Below, one piece after another: positions 37,249 to 45,738 of a DNA stretch of 64,000 nt. Source of the DNA: Eubacterium sp. UBA3279 (GTDB taxonomy: Bacteria; Bacillota; Clostridia; Lachnospirales; Lachnospiraceae); NCBI GenBank assembly GCA_002361775.1, contig DETV01000006.1, positions 1 through 64,000 on the forward strand, in the 5' to 3' direction. Within the stretch, counting starts at the first letter, position 1, and the number at the start of each line of letters is the position of its first letter. The position numbers were made by a program, and so were the translations under genes. A model generated the notes under the pieces. The model saw nothing but the letters and a program-made list of their open reading frames with translations. It ran no database searches and had not been told where the DNA came from.

Positions 37249-38603
37249 TCATCAACTTCTTTCTTTAATTTTTCTGCCAGACAAATTCCCAACTCTTCTG
37301 CCTCTTCCACAGAGCCTTCCATACTGCCCTTTTTATAGTTTCCTGTTTTTTCATCATAATATAATCCCAGAAGATGGATCCGTTCCCCCTGAATCCGGGC
37401 GTGAGCCGCCACCGGAGAAGAACATCCCCCATCCAGATACCTGACAAAAGCTCTCTCACAAAGAGCAGCCCAGGTTCCTTCTCTGTCTGCAAAACCTGCC
37501 AGATAAGAATAATCTTCTCCTTCTCTTCCCTGTACTGCCAAAATTCCCTGCCCTGCCGCCGGAATCATCTCTTCCGGCTCAAAATATCGGGAAATTCTCT
37601 CTTCCAGCCCCAGCCTTTTTAATCCGGCTGCCGCCAGGATCAGACCGCCATATTCTCCCTCGTCCAATTTTCGAAGGCGGGTGATCACATTGCCCCGCAC
37701 ACTCTGAAACTGTGCCTGTGGAAATAATTCTTTCAATTGCAAAATTCTTCTCTGACTGGAACATCCCAGAGGTTTTGTAAAATCAATTTCTTTTTTTCCT
37801 TCCGGCAACACAAGTACGTCCCGTGGGTCTTCTCTTTTGGAAAACGCCACAACAGGAAGTTCCTTTGGCGTTTCCATAGGCATATCTTTCAGGCTGTGTA
37901 CAGACAAATCACTTCTTTTTTCCACCAGCGCCCGGTCCAGTTCCTTTACAAATAATCCTTTACCGCCGATTTTATCAAGGGTACGGTCCAGAATTTTATC
38001 GCCTGTTGTTTTCATAGTCAGCAGGGAAACTTCCCTGTCCGGACAGGCCTGCTTTATGTATTCCATCACCATCTCACTTTGAATCACGGCTAAACGGCTT
38101 TCTCTGCTCCCAATACATATTGTTTTCATGGGATCTTTCACTCCTTCCATTGCTTCCCGGATCGCTTTTTTTAACCGGGCCGCTCCTTTGTGATCTTTTC
38201 CGGAAGCATTGACTCCCACCACATAAGGATCTTTTTTTATAATCCCCGGAAAATGAAAATCACATTTATTCCGGTCACTGGCCACATTTACCAGAGCGCC
38301 CAGACATTTTGCCACACTGTATATCTCATCATTTAATGTATGACAATCTGTAGCTGCCAGAACCATCCAGGCGTCATAAATATCTTCTCTTTTATATTTT
38401 CTTCGGTGTAAGGTTATTTTTCCCTGTTGCTCCAGTTCTTCCAATTCCGTTGACACCTCAGGCGCAACCACAGTAATCTGTTCACAAAACTGACAGAGAG
38501 TCTCAACCCGGCGGGTGGCAATCGTTCCCCCTCCCACCACTACAACTTTCTTGTCGCTGATATCCATAAACAGAGGAAAATATCCCATTTCATTCTTCTT
38601 CAT
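37239..38603 (-). CDS. hemC: Precorrin-2 dehydrogenase / hydroxymethylbilane synthase fusion
   Basis: The first part (about 1-155) is a SirC/CysG-N-type NAD-dependent dehydrogenase: MGYFPLFMDISDKKVVVVGG, then NVASDRNKCDFHFPG. From codon MKTICIGSRESRLA (base 38129) it is a full hydroxymethylbilane synthase: LKDMPMETP, RRILQLKELFP, and the dipyrromethane Cys in LDGGCSSPVAAH. AAGGAG lies eleven bases before the internal Met, so HemC might also be made alone. The start at 38603 overlaps the hemA stop; 38588 (MGYFPLF) is equally possible. The fusion joins non-consecutive steps (before uroporphyrinogen III and after precorrin-2). Confidence 0.9.
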   Translation of the reverse strand: MKKNEMGYFPLFMDISDKKVVVVGGGTIATRRVETLCQFCEQITVVAPEVSTELEELEQQGKITLHRRKYKREDIYDAWMVLAATDCHTLNDEIYSVAKCLGALVNVASDRNKCDFHFPGIIKKDPYVVGVNASGKDHKGAARLKKAIREAMEGVKDPMKTICIGSRESRLAVIQSEMVMEYIKQACPDREVSLLTMKTTGDKILDRTLDKIGGKGLFVKELDRALVEKRSDLSVHSLKDMPMETPKELPVVAFSKREDPRDVLVLPEGKKEIDFTKPLGCSSQRRILQLKELFPQAQFQSVRGNVITRLRKLDEGEYGGLILAAAGLKRLGLEERISRYFEPEEMIPAAGQGILAVQGREGEDYSYLAGFADREGTWAALCERAFVRYLDGGCSSPVAAHARIQGERIHLLGLYYDEKTGNYKKGSMEGSVEEAEELGICLAEKLKKEVDEWT

Positions 38604-39822
38604 ATACTTTTTCCAGTCCTTCCACACAATCCAGAAATTCTTCCTGATCCAACGTATCCCGCAGACCAAAAATCATTTTTGTCACCACTTTTCCTGCCGC
38701 TGTATCGATGGATTTTTCCAGATCTTTCCTTTCTTCTTCTGATAAAGGAAGTTTATGAAGAATTTTATGCAGCCTGAGATTCAGATCGGTTACTGCCTCA
38801 TCTTTGATTTCCTGGATACGGGGAATCACATCTCTTCCGTTAAACCACACATAAAACTCATCCATCTCCTCCTGGATCAACATCTCTGCCTGCTCCATGG
38901 ACTGGAGCGTTCCCGCATTGGGACCATCCAGCTTAAAATCATCAATGGTATACAGTTCCACCTGGGAAAGCTCAGAAAGCTCCGGCTCCATATCTCGGGG
39001 AACTGCAAGATCAATAAATATTACCGGTCTGCTCAGCCCCGTTTTCTCCACCTGTTCCTTCGTCAGGGTATAATTGGGACTGGCTGTGGCGCTTACCACC
39101 AGATCGCAGGCAGGAAGGAAATCCAGCCTTTCTCCGTAATTGATTCGCTCACATCCCATAGGTATAGTCACAATGCCGCTGCGATACTGCCGCACAGTTA
39201 CCGTCACCTTGGCTCCCGTTTTTTTCAGAGACTGGGCAGCCAGTTTTCCCATTTCTCCATTTCCAATGACCATACAATTCTTATTCTTAAAATCAAATTT
39301 CTTTTCCCGAAGCATTTCTATAGCCTGATCCATGGCCGTCTGGTTTGCCCGGGAAAATGTCACGTTCGTTTTTACCTTTTTCCCCGCTGTCACCGCTTTC
39401 CGAAAAAGAACTTCCAGCACATTGTCCGTCACATAATTTTCTCTTGCCATAGAAAGAGCATCTTTTACCTGTGTAATAATCTGATCCTCCGCCAGAATCA
39501 GTGATTTCAGCCCGCAGGTGAGATGAAACAGATGATCCACCGCCTCTCTGCCTTCTCTTCTGACAAAATATTCTTCATACTGAGTAGGGTCCACTTCTTT
39601 CACCTTGCACAACTCTTCCAGAAGGTCTCCCCTCCAGTCTTCCTGGGTACTGGCCCACAATTCCATCCTGTTACAGGTGGACAAAACCAGACATCCATTA
39701 ATCCCAGGCACTTTCTTCCATCTTTGCATAGCCGCCGCTCCATTTTTCTTTGTAAATGAAAACAGGGCCCGAATATCCACATTTGCTTTGTTATGGTCAA
39801 TGCCCACCATACATATGCTCAT
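38590..39822 (-). CDS. hemA: Glutamyl-tRNA reductase
   Basis: First enzyme of the C5 tetrapyrrole route: NADPH reduction of glutamyl-tRNA to glutamate-1-semialdehyde. Catalytic Cys in STCNRMELW; NADPH-binding domain with VIGNGEMGKLAAQSL; C-terminal dimerisation helices. The ATG at 39822 (MSICMVGIDH) follows GGGAGGA; the in-frame ATG at 39843 lacks a site. At 410 residues it is normal. It heads the hem operon, divergent from the cobalt-transport operon. Confidence 0.95.
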   Translation of the reverse strand: MSICMVGIDHNKANVDIRALFSFTKKNGAAAMQRWKKVPGINGCLVLSTCNRMELWASTQEDWRGDLLEELCKVKEVDPTQYEEYFVRREGREAVDHLFHLTCGLKSLILAEDQIITQVKDALSMARENYVTDNVLEVLFRKAVTAGKKVKTNVTFSRANQTAMDQAIEMLREKKFDFKNKNCMVIGNGEMGKLAAQSLKKTGAKVTVTVRQYRSGIVTIPMGCERINYGERLDFLPACDLVVSATASPNYTLTKEQVEKTGLSRPVIFIDLAVPRDMEPELSELSQVELYTIDDFKLDGPNAGTLQSMEQAEMLIQEEMDEFYVWFNGRDVIPRIQEIKDEAVTDLNLRLHKILHKLPLSEEERKDLEKSIDTAAGKVVTKMIFGLRDTLDQEEFLDCVEGLEKVYEEE

Positions 39823-39929
39823 TTTCTGTTCCTCCCAATTCATCTGCCATTTTTGCTGTCGTTCAGATTTTATTCGTGAATATCATAGCACAAGTTTTTT
39901 TAAATGGGAACCTTATTTTCGTGAAAGAA

Positions 39930-39958
39930 TTGACAACATAAAAAGATTGCGGTAAACT
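39930..39958 (+). promoter_or_regulatory. Sigma-A promoter of the cobalt importer operon
   Basis: Perfect TTGACA, a 17-base spacer and TAAACT, immediately before the cobalamin riboswitch. It faces away from hemA. Confidence 0.8.
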
Positions 39959-39966
39959 GGGTTTAA

Positions 39967-40190
39967 TTGAATGTGATGAGGATCCTGTGTATTTTTCTCC
40001 ACAGGCTAAGAGGAAAGAGGGGTTTCACTCCCCCGCGGTCACGCCGCTGTAAAGGACGAGTATTGTTTCATTATGTCACTGGGAAACTGGGAAGGCGAAG
40101 CAGTATGAAGACTCCTGAGCCAGAAGACCTGCCCGTCATAGGAAAGATCCGCAGCGGTCTGTATACAGTTGCGGAGATACACTCATGTTA
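39967..40190 (+). promoter_or_regulatory. Cobalamin riboswitch controlling cbiMNQO-K
   Basis: The leader contains typical cobalamin-aptamer parts in order: CCCCCGCGGTCACGCCGCTG, GTCACTGGGAAACTGGGAAGG, and the near-consensus box AGCCAGAAGACCTGCC (40119-40133). It is followed by a terminator at 40251-40292. Known role: B12 binding stops expression of B12 synthesis or cobalt-uptake genes. This fits the cobalt importer directly downstream. Confidence 0.92.
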
Positions 40191-40250
40191 CGAACGATGG
40201 CTGAGTGTAGGATCGTTCTGCGGCGAAAAAGTCTGTCGCAGAGTATCCCG

Positions 40251-40292
40251 GCACGCCTATCGTAAGAAGTCAGCGATTTGGCGTGTTTTTTT
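40251..40292 (+). terminator. Riboswitch expression-platform terminator
   Basis: GCACGCC and GGCGTGT pair and are followed by TTTTTTT, 35 bases before the cbiM start. It is the likely off-switch of the upstream cobalamin aptamer. Other stems at 40180-40250 are candidates for the antiterminator. Confidence 0.85.
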
Positions 40293-40326
40293 ATTACATT
40301 TTTAAGGGATGAAAGGAGAAAAGAAA

Positions 40327-41073
40327 ATGACTCACAAACAAAAACGTATCATTGCAATCATCAGTGCATTTTCCCTGTACTTCGGACTGATGCCCGCAGC
40401 CAGCGCTATGCACATCATGGAGGGATATCTTCCCGTAGGCTTTTGCGTGGCCTGGGGAGTGGTCTGCCTGCCGTTTCTTGCAGCCGGATTGATGTCCATC
40501 CGAAAAGTATTAAATGAAAACCGGAAGGCTTTAATTTTGCTTGCCATGTCCGGAGCATTTATTTTTGTAATTTCTTCACTGAAGATACCGTCTGTTACAG
40601 GAAGTTGTTCCCATATGACAGGAACCGGTCTTGGCGCTATTCTTTTTGGACCTGCTGCCGTCAGTGTTCTGGGGCTGATCGTACTTCTTTTCCAGGCTCT
40701 GCTTTTAGCTCATGGAGGGCTTACCACCATCGGAGCAAATACATTTTCCATGGCTGTAGCCGGACCTTTGGTATCCTTCGGTATTTATAAACTGTGCCGG
40801 AAATTTAAAGCAAATAAATATATCTCTGTGTTTCTTGCCGCATTTTTAGGCGATCTTTTTACATATTGTGTTACTGCTGTTCAGTTAGCTGTTGCTCATC
40901 ATGCAGATACTACAATTATGGGGGCTATGGGAAAATTTATGGCTGTTTTTGCACCTACACAGGTGCCTCTGGCAGTCATTGAAGGTCTGATCACCTGCAT
41001 GATTATCATGGCGCTGGAAACTTATGCAAAACCGGAACTTCGAGCTATTGGTTTCTTAAAGGAGGGCAAGTAA
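40327..41073 (+). CDS. cbiM: Cobalt ECF transporter membrane component CbiM
   Basis: Substrate-binding membrane subunit of the energy-coupling-factor cobalt importer, 248 residues. An N-terminal signal-like helix (about 7-28) is followed by MHIMEGYLPVG, whose exposed N-terminal His in related proteins coordinates the metal after processing. Six further helices follow. The ATG at 40327 lies after AGGAGAAAAG. First gene after the cobalamin riboswitch, one base from cbiN. Confidence 0.96.
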   Translation: MTHKQKRIIAIISAFSLYFGLMPAASAMHIMEGYLPVGFCVAWGVVCLPFLAAGLMSIRKVLNENRKALILLAMSGAFIFVISSLKIPSVTGSCSHMTGTGLGAILFGPAAVSVLGLIVLLFQALLLAHGGLTTIGANTFSMAVAGPLVSFGIYKLCRKFKANKYISVFLAAFLGDLFTYCVTAVQLAVAHHADTTIMGAMGKFMAVFAPTQVPLAVIEGLITCMIIMALETYAKPELRAIGFLKEGK

Positions 41074-41074
41074 T

Positions 41075-41380
41075 ATGAAGAAGAGAAATATTGTTTTTAT
41101 TTTACTGATTGCTATCATTCTTATTGCATTTGTTCCTCTTTTTGCATTAAAAGATGCAGAGTTTGGCGGTTCCGATGATGCGGGAAGCACTGTAGTGGAA
41201 GAAGTGGATTCTTCTTTTGAACCCATTGCCGCTCCTCTGATTGAAAATATTCTGGGAGGAGAACTTCCCGGAGAAGTAGAAAGTATGCTGTTTTGTGTCC
41301 AGACAGGTATCGGCGTAGGCATTATCGCCTTTTGCATGGGACGTCTGGTGGAAAGAAAAAAACTGGGAAAAGGTGAATAA
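41075..41380 (+). CDS. cbiN: Cobalt ECF transporter accessory protein CbiN
   Basis: A 101-residue protein with a membrane helix at each end (NIVFILLIAIILIAFVPLF; a second helix at about 70-90) and an acidic extracellular loop containing FGGSDDAGS. CbiN is required for metal loading of CbiM in known CbiMN systems. It starts one base after the cbiM stop. Confidence 0.93.
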   Translation: MKKRNIVFILLIAIILIAFVPLFALKDAEFGGSDDAGSTVVEEVDSSFEPIAAPLIENILGGELPGEVESMLFCVQTGIGVGIIAFCMGRLVERKKLGKGE

Positions 41381-41402
41381 ATACCGGTGAAAGGAGTTAT
41401 CC

Positions 41403-42179
41403 ATGATTACGATTGATAAGCTTTGCTATTCTTCTAAGCTTAGATATGTAAATACCGGAGAAAAATTTGCGTTTGCAGTCATCACACTTCTGCTATGTGT
41501 GATCAGTCGTTCGATTGCAGTCGCTTTTATCGTATTAGCAGTGACAGGGATTCTTACCGTATGGAAAGGGAGAATCCCTCTTTTCCGTTATGTGCGCTAT
41601 ATGATGGTCCCTCTGGTTTTTCTGATTCTCAGCACATTGGCAATCCTGTTCCATATTTCCCGTGAACCCATGGATTGTTTTGCCATTCCCATAGGCTCCT
41701 GGTATATTACCAGCAGTTGGCATTCCGTTTACTACTCCCTGCAGTTGATACTTACCGCTTTAGCCTCTGTATCCTGCCTGTATTTTCTTTCTTTTAATAC
41801 TCCTGTACCGGATATACTGGAAATATTGCACCGGTTACACTGTCCAAAGATTCTGATCGAACTGATGATGCTGATTTATCGCTTTATTTTCGTTTTGATG
41901 AGTACGGCTTCTGCCATTACCACCTCCCAGCATTCCCGTCTGGGAAATCGAAACTATAAAACCTCTTTAAAATCCTTCAGTTCTATGGCCTCTGTCCTTT
42001 TGCTCCGCTCTTTCAAACGGGCAAACGCCTTGTATGATGCTATGGAATCCCGGTGTTATGATGGTACGATCCATGTGTTAAATGAAACTTCAAAACCACA
42101 GAAAAAACATATTCTCTGGATTATTTCTTTTGAAACTTTTTTATTTTTATATATTTTATGGAAAGGATTTTTCTTATGA
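41403..42179 (+). CDS. cbiQ: Cobalt ECF transporter T component CbiQ
   Basis: Transmembrane coupling subunit of the ECF transporter (258 residues, about five to six helices). The C-terminal cytoplasmic part contains the family's Arg-rich Ala-x-x-Asp-like coupling helices (NALYDAMESRCYDG). AAAGGAG precedes the ATG. The stop overlaps the ATG of the cbiO-cbiK fusion (ATGA). Confidence 0.92.
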   Translation: MITIDKLCYSSKLRYVNTGEKFAFAVITLLLCVISRSIAVAFIVLAVTGILTVWKGRIPLFRYVRYMMVPLVFLILSTLAILFHISREPMDCFAIPIGSWYITSSWHSVYYSLQLILTALASVSCLYFLSFNTPVPDILEILHRLHCPKILIELMMLIYRFIFVLMSTASAITTSQHSRLGNRNYKTSLKSFSSMASVLLLRSFKRANALYDAMESRCYDGTIHVLNETSKPQKKHILWIISFETFLFLYILWKGFFL

Positions 42180-43834
42180 GCGAAGAAATCATCTTACAGG
42201 CAGACAATCTGTATTTTTCTTATGATGACGAAAAAAGTCATTCTTTAAACGGACTTTCCCTGGAGATTAAGAAAGGACATAAAGTGGCTTTTATGGGAGC
42301 CAACGGTTCCGGAAAATCCACTTTTTTCCTGTGCTGCAACGGAATTCACCGTCCTTCTTCAGGAACTCTTTATTTCCATGGAGAGCCTGTGGACTATTCC
42401 AGGAAAGGCTTACTGAATCTGCGCAGTAAAGTAGGCATTGTATTTCAGGATCCTGATAATCAGCTTTTTTCTGCCAGTGTATATCAGGAAATTTCTTTTG
42501 GCATTCTGAATCTGGGCGCCAGTGAACAGGAGGCTGAAAAACAGGTGGAACAGGTTATTGATTATCTGGAAATCACCCCCTTCCGCCACAAACCTACCCA
42601 CGCTTTAAGCGGAGGGCAAAAAAAGCAGGTATCCATTGCCGATATTCTTGTTATGAATCCGGATATTATTATTTTTGACGAACCGGCTGCCGCTCTTGAT
42701 CCCAAACATACCATTATGGTAAATAAAATTGTCGATCAGCTCACCGCCCGGGGAATTACTGTGCTTATGTCTACTCATGATGTGGATTACGCATTTTCCT
42801 GGGCAGATGATATTATTCTGTTAAAGGATGGAAAGGTTCTGATCCACGGCACCCCGGAGCAGGTTTTTGCCAACCGTTCTGCTCTGGAAGCCACAAATCT
42901 GAGGCAGCCTGCCTGTCTGGAACTTTTTGAAAGTCTTTGCAGAAAGGGGATACTGAAGACTTCTCTTCCGGTTCCCAGAAATCTGAAAGAACTGGAGGCC
43001 TATATTGCCGCCGTCAGCGAACGAACTTATCACGGAGGAACAGCACCTATGAAAGAAACAAAAAAAGCAATTCTGGTTGTCAGTTTTGGTACCAGTTACC
43101 ATGATACCAGAGAAAAAACTATTGATGCCATTGAAGAAGAAATCGCCCGCTCTTTCCCTGAATACACCATATACCGGGCCTGGACCAGTAAAATGATCAT
43201 GGCCAAACTGCTGAAAAGAGATGGTATCAGGATAAATAATGTGAAGGAAGCCATGGAACAGATGGCCGCAGACGGGATCACAGATGTGATCGTCCAGCCT
43301 ACCCATGTGATCAACGGAATTGAAAATGACCTGATGAAAGAAGATGCCCTGTCTTATCGCAGCAAATTTCAGAGTTTATCCTTCGGAACGCCCCTGCTTA
43401 CCAGTGAACAGGATAATTGGGAAATGATTCAGGCTATTGCCGATGAATTTTCCTATGTTAAAGATGAGGAAGCCCTGGTTCTCATGGGACATGGAACCAC
43501 TCATTATGCCAACTCTATTTATGCCGCCCTTGATTATTCCTTTAAAGACAAAGGGCATAAAAATATTTTTCTTGGAACTGTGGAAGCTTATCCTTCCATG
43601 GAAACATTATTAAAAATGGTATGTGAGAGAAATCCGAAAAAAATTGTACTTGCCCCCTTTATGATCGTAGCCGGGGATCACGCCAGCAACGATATGGCAG
43701 GAGACGATCCCGATTCCTGGCGATGTCAGTTTGAAAAAGAAGGTTTCCCGGTGGAATGTTGTCTGAAAGGTCTGGGAGAATATCCGGCAGTGCGAAAAAT
43801 CTTTGTCCGGCATATTCGTGAAACAATGGAATAA
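42176..43834 (+). CDS. cbiO-cbiK: Cobalt ECF ATPase CbiO fused to cobaltochelatase CbiK
   Basis: A 552-residue protein. Residues about 1-280 are the ECF ATPase: Walker A GANGSGKST, Q-loop FQDPDNQL, signature LSGGQKKQ, Walker B IIIFDEPAAALDP and H-loop STHD. From the internal Met at base 43049 (MKETKKAILVVSFGTSYHD) it is a complete 261-residue anaerobic sirohydrochlorin cobaltochelatase with candidate metal His in LMGHGTTH and VAGDHASND. The frame is uninterrupted across the joint. GGAGGA at 43034-43039, nine bases before the internal Met, is a good ribosome site, so free CbiK could also be made. The ATPase would be membrane-docked, placing the chelatase at the importer. Confidence 0.93.
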   Translation: MSEEIILQADNLYFSYDDEKSHSLNGLSLEIKKGHKVAFMGANGSGKSTFFLCCNGIHRPSSGTLYFHGEPVDYSRKGLLNLRSKVGIVFQDPDNQLFSASVYQEISFGILNLGASEQEAEKQVEQVIDYLEITPFRHKPTHALSGGQKKQVSIADILVMNPDIIIFDEPAAALDPKHTIMVNKIVDQLTARGITVLMSTHDVDYAFSWADDIILLKDGKVLIHGTPEQVFANRSALEATNLRQPACLELFESLCRKGILKTSLPVPRNLKELEAYIAAVSERTYHGGTAPMKETKKAILVVSFGTSYHDTREKTIDAIEEEIARSFPEYTIYRAWTSKMIMAKLLKRDGIRINNVKEAMEQMAADGITDVIVQPTHVINGIENDLMKEDALSYRSKFQSLSFGTPLLTSEQDNWEMIQAIADEFSYVKDEEALVLMGHGTTHYANSIYAALDYSFKDKGHKNIFLGTVEAYPSMETLLKMVCERNPKKIVLAPFMIVAGDHASNDMAGDDPDSWRCQFEKEGFPVECCLKGLGEYPAVRKIFVRHIRETME

Positions 43835-43875
43835 AAAATATATCTGCCATGCCACTGGCTAAACAGATAATTACA

Positions 43876-43934
43876 GACAGGGAGCTGTTGCTTTAAAGAT
43901 TTAAAATCAGTAAAGCAACAGCTCCCTGTCTTTA
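43876..43934. terminator. Strong bidirectional terminator between the cobalt and B12 operons
   Basis: A perfect 20-bp inverted repeat (GACAGGGAGCTGTTGCTTTA) with a 15-base loop between the convergent cbiO-cbiK and the tail of the cobalamin operon. The 3' end overlaps the stop codon of the GH38-like gene. Hairpin strength fits termination of both long transcripts. Confidence 0.88.
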
Positions 43935-44744
43935 TGCCTGGATCAAAAAGCGAAATCTGGGATCTGTCCCTATACCATGAATCCAGCTATCCCCTGTCTC
44001 CTGAGTGATTACAGGGATATTTTCCTGCTTCAGAGCTTCTTCTGCCACGTCCTCCAGTGTTCCTGCGACAAGCTCCGCATCCGGATATTTCTCATGCAGC
44101 TCTCTGTATATTTCACGGATCTGATCTGCCGATTGAGGACCACAGTTATCTCCCGTATGGGCAAAATACACTGCCACACCACTATTTCCCATTTCTGTCA
44201 GTTCTCCGTAATCATCATTGTACATAACTAAGAGTTTTTCTCCCCCTGATGACTGCCACCAGAACATGGTAGGCACATCTGGTTTTGTAGAAGCAGGATT
44301 TACTCCAATATGTAAAAAACGAATTCCTTTTTCTGCAAGAAGAGGTACCATGGAAATCGTATGCCCGGGTACGTCTGTCATCTTTGCAGCAACCGTTTTC
44401 ATGCCAAAATGTTGATCTAGCTTTGCTGAAAGACTTGTCCCATATTCAAAAAGCTCCTGATTCATACATTCTGTATGAGTGGTAAAAGGCAATCCATGCC
44501 AGCGAACCTCCCCGTGACGAATCGCATCCTCCAATAATTCCGCATCCGGACTCTCTTCCAGAAATTTCCAGATCAGCCAGGAACCTGCTGTCCATATAAA
44601 ACGCTCTTTTTCACCTCGCATCTGTTTTGCCACTTTCATGGCATTCGGCAGAAAATTTTTCATATAATTTTCTACTACCTTCTGGGACATATCTGTAAAC
44701 CCTATATCCAAGTGAGTTTTAAACAATACATAAATTCTTTTCAC
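43932..44744 (-). CDS. Truncated GH38-like glycoside hydrolase, N-terminal domain only
   Basis: From a GTG at 44744 (VKRIYVLFKTHLDIGFTD) after AGGAGA, 270 residues match the N-terminal catalytic barrel of GH38/DUF5054-type proteins: zinc-binding THLDIGFTD and a candidate nucleophile Asp in MTDVPGHTISM. Relatives are usually well over 600 residues. Here the protein ends at GIGTDPRFRFLIQA, directly in a terminator, so the C-terminal domains are gone. Probably a 3'-deleted gene; activity uncertain. It begins one base after the UroD-family gene and is last in the cobalamin operon. Confidence 0.72.
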   Translation of the reverse strand: MKRIYVLFKTHLDIGFTDMSQKVVENYMKNFLPNAMKVAKQMRGEKERFIWTAGSWLIWKFLEESPDAELLEDAIRHGEVRWHGLPFTTHTECMNQELFEYGTSLSAKLDQHFGMKTVAAKMTDVPGHTISMVPLLAEKGIRFLHIGVNPASTKPDVPTMFWWQSSGGEKLLVMYNDDYGELTEMGNSGVAVYFAHTGDNCGPQSADQIREIYRELHEKYPDAELVAGTLEDVAEEALKQENIPVITQETGDSWIHGIGTDPRFRFLIQA

Positions 44745-44745
44745 G

Positions 44746-45711
44746 CTATTTCTCCTGATATACTCCGTATTCTCTCCAGATTTTCCACATTCTTTCATAT
44801 CGCTCCAGAGGCAGTCCCGTATAAACACAGTTGGAAGTGGAGAATATATATCCTTTTCCGTCTGCCATTCCTTCTTTTAAGCTTCGCATTACATCCGCGT
44901 CACATTCTTCATCTGTTCCTGTCTGTAAAAGTCCGCAGTTTACATTTCCCACCAGAGCGATCTGATCTCCCACAATTTTGCGTACTTCCCGCAGATTTAC
45001 ATTTCCCTGGGGATCCAGAGAATGAATAGCGTCCGGTTTACAATCTGCCATCTGTTTTACGATAGGCATAATATTTCCATCTGTGTGTTTGATGGTGTAA
45101 TATCCCATTTTTCTGTATTCTGCAATTACCTCTTTCAGATAAGGAACAATCAATTCATCAAACTGATCCGGGGTAAAAAACGGATTTACGTTAAAGCAAT
45201 AGTCGGAGCAAAGGGCAAACCCATCCAACAGATGACCGTGACTGTTCAGTTTTTCTGCAAAATTAAGACTTTCTTCCACTCTTCTTGCTGACATTTCATT
45301 GAGTTTTTCCGGTTCTTCCAGCATCTGCACTGCAAAATCCATCATGTTATCTCCGTCCGGAATTGCCCAGGTAGGATCCCCGTGCATCATCAGGTAATAC
45401 TCGTCCCCGCTCTTTTCTCTTATGGTTTCCAAAAGCCACTGTGCATTTTCAAATCCAGGCAGTGTGTGCTGTACAAAAATAGCGCTGTGATCATATTTTT
45501 TTGCAATATCGATATGGATATCCGCAATTTCATTAATGTGAAGCTTCTGCTCCGCATAACTCATCTGATTCCACTGGTCATATAACCGATGACAGGGATG
45601 TACTTTTCCCAGAGATTCCATCGTCAGGAAAAAAACCAATTCAAAATGAGGTACCCGTCCTCCGATTTTTTCGCATTTTAATGTTTTGATAAATTGTTCT
45701 CTGTGTGTCAC
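44746..45711 (-). CDS. UroD/MtaA-family protein
   Basis: A 321-residue member of the uroporphyrinogen-decarboxylase superfamily, starting at GTG after GGGAGGA. Family landmarks are LPGFENAQWLLE, HTDGNIMPIV, SLDPQGNVNL and VGNVNCGLL. True HemE is unlikely because its N-terminal substrate Arg motif (RQAGR) is absent; it resembles the MtaA/CmuA/UroD-like branch that includes corrinoid-linked methyltransferases. It lies between an amidohydrolase and a GH38-like fragment at the 3' end of the cobalamin operon. Substrate unknown. Confidence 0.82.
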   Translation of the reverse strand: MTHREQFIKTLKCEKIGGRVPHFELVFFLTMESLGKVHPCHRLYDQWNQMSYAEQKLHINEIADIHIDIAKKYDHSAIFVQHTLPGFENAQWLLETIREKSGDEYYLMMHGDPTWAIPDGDNMMDFAVQMLEEPEKLNEMSARRVEESLNFAEKLNSHGHLLDGFALCSDYCFNVNPFFTPDQFDELIVPYLKEVIAEYRKMGYYTIKHTDGNIMPIVKQMADCKPDAIHSLDPQGNVNLREVRKIVGDQIALVGNVNCGLLQTGTDEECDADVMRSLKEGMADGKGYIFSTSNCVYTGLPLERYERMWKIWREYGVYQEK

Positions 45712-45738
45712 TGTGAAATTCCTCCCAAAATATTTCCT

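Noticed and set aside
40080..40305. Plus-strand frame running through the region before cbiM
   Set aside because: It overlaps the cobalamin riboswitch and terminator; no codon bias or ribosome site supports translation.
43876..43934. 20-bp perfect inverted repeat as a mobile-element end or attachment site
   Set aside because: It lies exactly between two convergent operon ends, with hairpin and T-run as in a bidirectional terminator; no recombinase is adjacent.
44746..45711. Uroporphyrinogen decarboxylase HemE for heme synthesis
   Set aside because: The N-terminal RQAGR-type substrate motif of HemE is absent and no later heme genes are nearby; it fits the MtaA/CmuA-like branch better.
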